This document shows, in pieces, positions 58,790 through 64,000 of a DNA stretch of 64,000 nucleotides. The notes beneath the pieces are model-generated. The model had not been told where the DNA came from, searched no databases, and was given only the letters and a program-made list of their open reading frames with translations. Source of the DNA: Scolanthus callimorphus (Eukaryota; Cnidaria; Anthozoa; Actiniaria; Edwardsiidae); the NCBI GenBank assembly GCA_033964015.1, contig CM066919.1:16657646-16721645 (forward strand). Direction: 5' to 3'. Every line of letters begins with the position of its first letter. Within the stretch, counting starts at the first letter, position 1. A program made the position numbers and the translations under genes.

Positions 58790-59204
58790 CATGCTCGTAC
58801 TCGAGCTCTGGTGAAAGCCATTGACGCATGCGCGAGATTTGATACAGAGCCGCTGAGTGAACATTCTCGTACCCAGAGCTCCCCGGCTCGTCACTTCGCA
58901 GGGGAGGCTCTGGTGGCGGCCATTTGAGAACCTTTGCTGATTGGCTGATTTTGAACGAAAGATCTTTCTCTCGACGGCTCTCATTCTCGAACCCAGAGCT
59001 TCCCGGCTCGTAACCTCGCGGGGGAGGCTCTGGTGACAGCCACTGACGCATGTGCCGAAAGAAAGACTTCGGCGCATGCTCCAATATGCTCAAAATCAGC
59101 CAATAAGAGACGGCCCTCAAATGGATGTCCCCAGAGCCTCCCCTGCAAGCAGACAAGCCGGGGAGCTCTGGGTACGAGAATGGGAGGCTCTGTATCAACT
59201 CCCA
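58790..59204. mobile_element. Nested Mutator-like MITE cluster
   Basis: A copy of the 44470 family starts at 58864 (CATTCTCGTACCCAGAG) and is interrupted after ACGGCTCT by a complete second copy, 58982-59182. It resumes with GTATCAA, the next bases of the family consensus as seen at 44470. The flanks of the inner copy, GACGGCTCT (58973-58981) and GGAGGCTCT (59183-59191), agree at 7 of 9 positions. 58790-58863 is an inverted piece of a third copy. Confidence 0.75.
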
Positions 59205-59526
59205 TATGTCGCCGGGGGTGCTCGTCGTATCTTTTAGGGGTTAAAATTCGGGTTCAAGGTATCTTTTAGGCCATGAGACTAAAAAACGCTAATCCCGCTA
59301 TAAGCTCTTTAGGGTATTCGCAGCGAAAATACGAGATGCTAGTGCCGGTAGCCTGTATTCCAAGCCGTTGTTTCTTGTGCGATGGTGACTGGAATTCGAG
59401 GGCCATGTTGAAAATGGTATCTTTTAGGGGTTAAAATTCCGGTTGACCACGCCTAGATTGGTATCTTTTTAATGGTTGAAATTTCATTTTCCCGACGAGC
59501 ACCGACGACATATGGGAGTCCCCCCC
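59205..59526. mobile_element. Copy 3 of the GTATCTTTTAGGG MITE family
   Basis: CCCATATGTCGCCGGGGGTG and CTCGTCG near the left are inverted at GACGAGCACCGACGACATATG and GGAGTCCCCCCC on the right. GTATCTTTTAGGGG boxes occur at three or four places inside. It cuts the Mutator-like cluster, a fragment of which (CTAGTACCCAGAGCCGGCTC) follows at 59550-59640. Confidence 0.65.
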
Positions 59527-60177
59527 GGATCCTTCGTAAAGTCAAATTCTAGTACCCAGAGCCGGCTCGCGGTGGGAGGTTGGTGCCAGCTGAGGGCCTT
59601 TGCTGATTGGCTGATTCTGAACATTGGTCTTTCTCTCAACATATATTCCTAAGGGAAGTGATCAAAACATCTGTACTAGGATGGGACCAGGTGGGGTGGT
59701 GTATGCTGCAGCCAACCGTTTTAGGAAAAAAATGGCCATTTTTGAATACAAAAGATTGGCTCAGCACCGCCTTCTTCATAGCGAGAGCAACACATTCATG
59801 CAATAACATCCAACATCCCTTACTTGAACACGGAGAGAATGGGCATTGAAAAGACGGGTGGGGTGGTACAACCCGGGACCTACCACCTCTCGTGATAAAA
59901 TCGGGTTCCGTTCGAGTACAAATGTTTTGACCGCTTCCCTAAATCGAAAATGTGTTTTGGTGAGTTCATCACTTTAGGACTCTATAGAACACCAATTTAA
60001 GCAACATCGTCCGCGATTACTTTCCGTACCCTTGCTTTAGCACGTCAAAATGCAATCCCAAACTATAGTTGGTTAATGAATGAAAACAAGTTTATTTTTC
60101 CGACAGGTTTATTATATGAAAAATACTGTACAATCTAAATCGTAGAAAAATGTCCCCTAATAATTAGACGATCCTTA

Positions 60178-60432
60178 TAGAGCAGATTTCAGATGACCGT
60201 CGTGAAAGTAAGCGCAATTGTGCAATCACTAGCCAATCAGAAACAAGAATAATTACAACTTGCTGTTGAATGGTTTCCAGCCCAGCCAATCAGGAGCCGA
60301 ACCAATTGGCTAGTAATTCCTTGCTTGTAATTAGTTCGCAATTTGATTGGTTGATAAAAATAAGCAGCCAATGAGAAAGCAAACCAATCGCAAGCGCTAT
60401 CAAAGCACGACAGTCATCTGAAATCCGCTCTA
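60178..60432. mobile_element. TAGAGC-ended MITE, copy 2
   Basis: TAGAGCAGATTTCAGATGAC and GTCATCTGAAATCCGCTCTA are inverted. It shares its ends with the copy at 38367 but has a different, longer core rich in CCAATCA/TGATTGG words. Confidence 0.7.
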
Positions 60433-60961
60433 TTATCATATTATCTAATTTAGTGACAAACAAAACAAAATTAAAACATCTAATTAAGAATGATGCCATG
60501 TCCATTTTCAGGGCAACAAAAGAGGCACTGTCACGATTTTGAGGCAAATTCAGGTTGCTAAAATATAGTCAAATTCAAACGAAATGAGCAAAATAATCAT
60601 CTAGGTTTGTTAAATAACCTTTGAACTGCTAGATGAGCACAAATTTGGAGCATTTTCGTGTGTTATCGCGCGGATGGAATTGGATTACGAAATGGACATT
60701 TTTGATTTCTGTTCAGGCTGAACAGTTTCCAAACTTGGAAATTTGATAGCGAAAGCTATAAAATCTTACGTAAGAATGCCTATATAATGCAAGTTTCAGT
60801 TCCTTTGTATTTATAAAAAGTATAATGTGGGATTCTGAGATGTTTATGTTGATCACTGGTCTTATTTGATAAAATTTTGTTGAAACAACCGTGACCTCGC
60901 CATTTTGTTAGCCTCGGCTTCATTCTGTTGAGTTATGAATTCGAGCGTAAAGTGGGAGGTC
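60433..60961. other. Intergenic stretch, nothing recognised
   Basis: AT-rich sequence without motifs or repeats seen by eye. Confidence 0.3.
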
Positions 60962-61426
60962 TAAAGCAAGGATCAAACGGTGATGAGAGTTGATGAGAGT
61001 TAATGAGAGGTGATGAGAGTTTTCCCGTTTGATCGCGAACTCAGATCGACTCTTATTCACTCTCATCCGCTCTCATGCACTTTGAACACTTTGAGCCTGT
61101 TGACCGTTTGATCGCGCGGATGAGAGTTTTTCAGTCAGCAGCTGCCGCCAAAAGAACTGCAGGTTCATTTGGTTCCTGAACTGCTGGCTTTCCTCCGCGG
61201 ACAGGAACTGGGTGTTAGTGCACACGCTGACTCTCATCAACTCTCATCACCGTTTGATCGCTTCTCGTGAGAGTAGATGAGAGTGGATGATAGTTGGAAC
61301 TCTCATTAGCTCTCATCAACTATCATCACCGTTTGATCGCTTCTCGTGAGAGTAGATGAGAGTGGATGATAGTTGGAACTCTCATTAGCTCTCATCAACT
61401 CTCATATCCGTTTGATCCCTGCTTTA
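60962..61426. mobile_element. 465-bp fold-back MITE rich in GATGAGAGT words
   Basis: TAAAGCAAGGATCAAACGG at the left and CCGTTTGATCCCTGCTTTA at the right differ at one position. GATGAGAGTT words follow on the left and AACTCTCATC on the right. Two 79-bp direct repeats with CGTTTGATCGCTTCTCGTGA start at 61251 and 61330. No protein is encoded. Confidence 0.75.
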
Positions 61427-61689
61427 TCCCTTTATACCGGAACCCCGTGTTGAAAAAAATAAAAATCATCCCTACAGCCTGAGAAAGGAAAACACTCAAT
61501 GAAGAACTAAAACAGCAGAAGACTTTTCCATATTGAAATATTTTAAATAATGTATTTATAGCTCGTTAATTCAGGTTTTAATCTGCAAGAGAGTTTTAAT
61601 AAAATATTATTATTGTTATTATTATTAAAATACATCGGTAATTCCAATAAAACTGTCAGCTACATTCGCATGAAGAAAAAACATCATCA

Positions 61690-62195
61690 AAATCAATCAA
61701 AACGCACGCTTACTGTCCCATCAACTAATGAAAACGCATGCCCAGTGCCCCATCAACCAATGACAAAGCAAGCCTCGTTCCCATAACCAATCAAAACGCA
61801 TGTCTTGTGCCCCATCAACCACTCACAATGCAAGCATCTTTTCCCATACCCAATCAAAACGCATGCCTTGTTCTCCATCAACCGCTAACAACGTAAACAT
61901 CGTCCCATGCCCAATCAAAACGCATGCCTTGTGCCCCATCAACCACTCACAATGCAAGCATCTTTTCCCATACCCAATCAAAACGCATGCCTTGTGCCCC
62001 ATCAACCAATCTTAAAGCAAGCATCTTGTCCCATACCCAATCAAAACGCATGTCTTGCGCCCCATCAACCAATCTCAAATCAAGCCTCGTTTCCCATAAC
62101 CAATCAAAACGCATGCTTTGTAATTCATCATCCAATCGATACACACGCCTCGTTTCTCATCAACAAATCAAAATGCAAGCCTCGTCCATGTGAGA
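61690..62195. repeat. ~62-bp tandem array with one CCAAT box per unit
   Basis: About eight units around CCAATCAAAACGCATGCCTT, GTGCCCCATCAACCA and GCAAGCATCTTTTCCCAT. Unit starts (AATCAAAACGCA) fall near 61695, 61727, 61790, 61852, 61914, 61976, 62038, 62100 and 62162. Two frames remain open across it but reflect the repeat. It lies 200 bp from the 3' end of the HIT/GalT-like gene. Confidence 0.93.
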
Positions 62196-62389
62196 CATCT
62201 AGTTTTGTCAAGAACAACAACAACAACAAAAAAAAAACAGTTGTCCTCTTGTTCACTTGACCTTGCAGGTTTTCGCGTTATGTTTTGCCAGATTTATTGG
62301 ACGTACCCTTTTTTCTTATAAATCCTGGGATTAAAGGCTCAAAAATGTAAAAATACAACTCTTCTAAAATATTGTTTTCTCCCCTTGTC

Positions 62390-63088
62390 CTATTTGAACC
62401 AATCCAAAGCTTGAGCCAGAGCAAAAGGGTCTTCATTAACAATTGCACTGCCGTAAATCCTCATGCTACAGACATCTGAAGTGGTTCCCTTCTTGATGTC
62501 TCCCCTGTCAACCAAATGAGCCAGAAATGGCATTCTTGTCTCCTCAAATTTCTGCTTCTTGGCTGCTTTACCATTTGACATGACATCACTGCCATTGCAC
62601 CCCTGCGTTGACTCCCTTAGATGACCATTTTCCAAAGGGGGGAACTGCACACATGCATTAAAGCAGTATGAACCAAATACGTTGACTAGAGCATCCACAG
62701 CCTTGAAAATCGCACGCTTGAAATCATCATTGAAATCCCAACAGATAACTTTAAATTCAAATCCACAGTATGGAGCAAGATGAACCAATATCCAGGCACT
62801 CCCTACCTGGTGGGCCAAGCCAAGCGTCCTGTGTGCCTCTATAAAGTCTATAAAGTAATTATATCCAGGGTGTTCACTGGAGTAGAGCTTAGAGATTTGG
62901 TTGAGCCGCTCCCAGTGACCATAGTGGAAATCGTTACCTAGCAACATGTGAGCATGGCCGTGATGTTGGGAGGCACCAGCTCGGGATCGGCAGTTCCAGG
63001 ACATGATTGGGTACATGAACTCAGGGTGGTTCTTGTGTGTGATCTCAAACCATTGAGTGGCAATCTCAAACATGTCAAACACTTTTTC
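62390..63088 (-). CDS. HIT/GalT-like protein, last exon
   Basis: An open exon of 233 codons starts after GACTTTAG|GAAAAAGTG (acceptor) and ends at a stop at 62390-62392. It contains SRAGASQHHGHAHMLL, resembling the His-rich nucleotide-binding motif of the HIT/galactose-1-phosphate uridylyltransferase superfamily (compare GASxPHPHxQ), followed by a helix-strand region with HRTLGLAHQVGSAWILVHLAP and a C-terminal SMRIYGSAIVNEDPFALAQALDW. The substrate cannot be deduced. Upstream exons would lie beyond 63088; none was found in the remaining 0.9 kb, so the gene probably continues out of the window. The frame is intact throughout. Assignment to a named enzyme is not justified. Confidence 0.6.
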   Translation of the reverse strand, partial: EKVFDMFEIATQWFEITHKNHPEFMYPIMSWNCRSRAGASQHHGHAHMLLGNDFHYGHWERLNQISKLYSSEHPGYNYFIDFIEAHRTLGLAHQVGSAWILVHLAPYCGFEFKVICWDFNDDFKRAIFKAVDALVNVFGSYCFNACVQFPPLENGHLRESTQGCNGSDVMSNGKAAKKQKFEETRMPFLAHLVDRGDIKKGTTSDVCSMRIYGSAIVNEDPFALAQALDWFK

Positions 63089-64000
63089 CTAAAGTCATAG
63101 AAAAGGAAGATATCAATCATGTAGTGTAACTAAAGCCTAGGGCAAACATTGAATCAGAGTTGTGTTGAATACAGATGTGTTATTTGAAGGTATAATGTGT
63201 CAACTTAATATGGGACACAACTTCCCAAGATCAGCTCTTGCTTCTCACATACGCACGCTAAACTACTTTTTTGAACGCCTGGTATTGCTAAAGCCACTGC
63301 AGTCTGACTCTTCCAACGTATAAAATCCATAGCTCTAGTATCTGTCTCATATAAAGTTTCATATGCAATCTCTCTGAGACAATTATTACTCACCCTCGAT
63401 TTAAAATTGGCCGCTTCCATGTTTCTATCACACAACCTGCCCCCTCCCCTCCCCCACCCCATACAATGTTGGATCCATTTCAAACTGTGTGAATTGTTTT
63501 GGCCATACTGTTAAGAATACTATAACAAAACAGTATGGGGGGAAGTGGGGGAGGGAGCACATTAAGGGCAAGAATAATGGTTTGAATGGTCAAGTACGCA
63601 CAATTTCTCTACATATTGATCGGTAATAATATCCAAATCACTAGAAGCCATACTGATAATTTAGGCAATGATTGTAGGTTGATTGAGCTGAAACTTGGCT
63701 AGGTCTGTAAATTTGCAGCTTTAGAAAAGAAGTTTTTAAAGCACCAGCAATAACAAAAATATGGCATCTTGGATGTTTTAATTGGTTTGAGCATGGAAGC
63801 TGGCTCTCAATTTTTTTTGATAATCCTGTGCAGCAAAAAAATCAAATATCCAAACAAATCCACTGGAGAGCTGGCTGATTTTGTTGTAAATAGGTTAGGT
63901 GGGCTGTCCTGGTTAGTGTTTACATGGAAAAATTTCAGCCTGCTTTGGTAAAAACAAAAAACACACACAAAATAAAATTGGAGCCTTGGTGTATTGACTC
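63089..64000. other. Presumed intron of the HIT/GalT-like gene
   Basis: Holds the second hairpin MITE (about 63775-63880, TTGATAATCC loop, AAAAAATCAAATATCCAAAC and CACTGGAGAGCTGGCT arm). A 92-codon minus frame at 63205-63483 shows no recognised motif. Confidence 0.35.

Noticed and set aside
61800..62260. Frames of 71-117 codons with repeated CAPSTTHNASIF-like units
   Set aside because: Translation of the ~62-bp tandem array only.
63205..63483. 92-codon minus frame as an upstream exon of the HIT/GalT-like gene
   Set aside because: No recognised motif and no clear splice pair linking it to the exon at 63088; kept as unassigned.
1..64000. CRISPR arrays, bacterial operons or riboswitches
   Set aside because: The window is eukaryotic (spliced metazoan genes, retroelements); tandem arrays here lack the spacer-repeat pattern of CRISPR.

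Overview
The window looks like nuclear DNA of an early-branching metazoan, most likely an anthozoan cnidarian (stony coral or sea anemone). It is AT-rich, its metazoan genes carry many introns, and introns and intergenic DNA are packed with short inverted-repeat transposons, a BEL/Pao LTR element and 5'-truncated LINEs. The species cannot be named from the sequence alone.

Layout. 1-6.9 kb is repeats, dominated by a ~4-kb fold-back element whose two arms each carry a GGATCC-rich minisatellite. 6.9-23.4 kb (minus) is a multi-exon LRWD1/ORCA gene (LRR plus WD40, origin recognition complex partner), its introns filled with mobile elements. 23.4-23.8 kb is a short bidirectional promoter. 23.8-29.4 kb (plus) is ALKBH4, whose only coding intron holds a 2.8-kb palindromic element made of ~214-bp units. 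The LRWD1/ALKBH4 head-to-head arrangement is also found in human. 31.8-32.6 kb holds an intronless tropomyosin-like reading frame with several frame breaks. 34.6-39.8 kb (minus) is a complete four-exon RPL23A (uL23), with a possible divergent first exon at 39981. 41-44.7 kb contains LINE remnants and inverted-repeat elements. 44.9-50.9 kb is a full-length BEL/Pao element with seemingly identical 246-bp LTRs. 53.3-54.3 kb (minus) is a single-exon class A GPCR with frame breaks. 56-61.4 kb is LINE fragments and nested inverted-repeat elements. 61.7-62.2 kb is a CCAAT-bearing ~62-bp tandem array. 62.4-63.1 kb (minus) is the last exon of a HIT/GalT-like gene.

Two themes stand out. First, there is an unusual density of fold-back and subterminal-repeat non-autonomous transposons, several with terminal inverted repeats and target-site duplications readable to the base. 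Second, single-base frame breaks recur in otherwise conserved coding sequence (LRWD1, ALKBH4, the LTR element, the GPCR, the tropomyosin-like gene), several in or beside short homopolymers. Assembly indels are a serious alternative to pseudogenisation.
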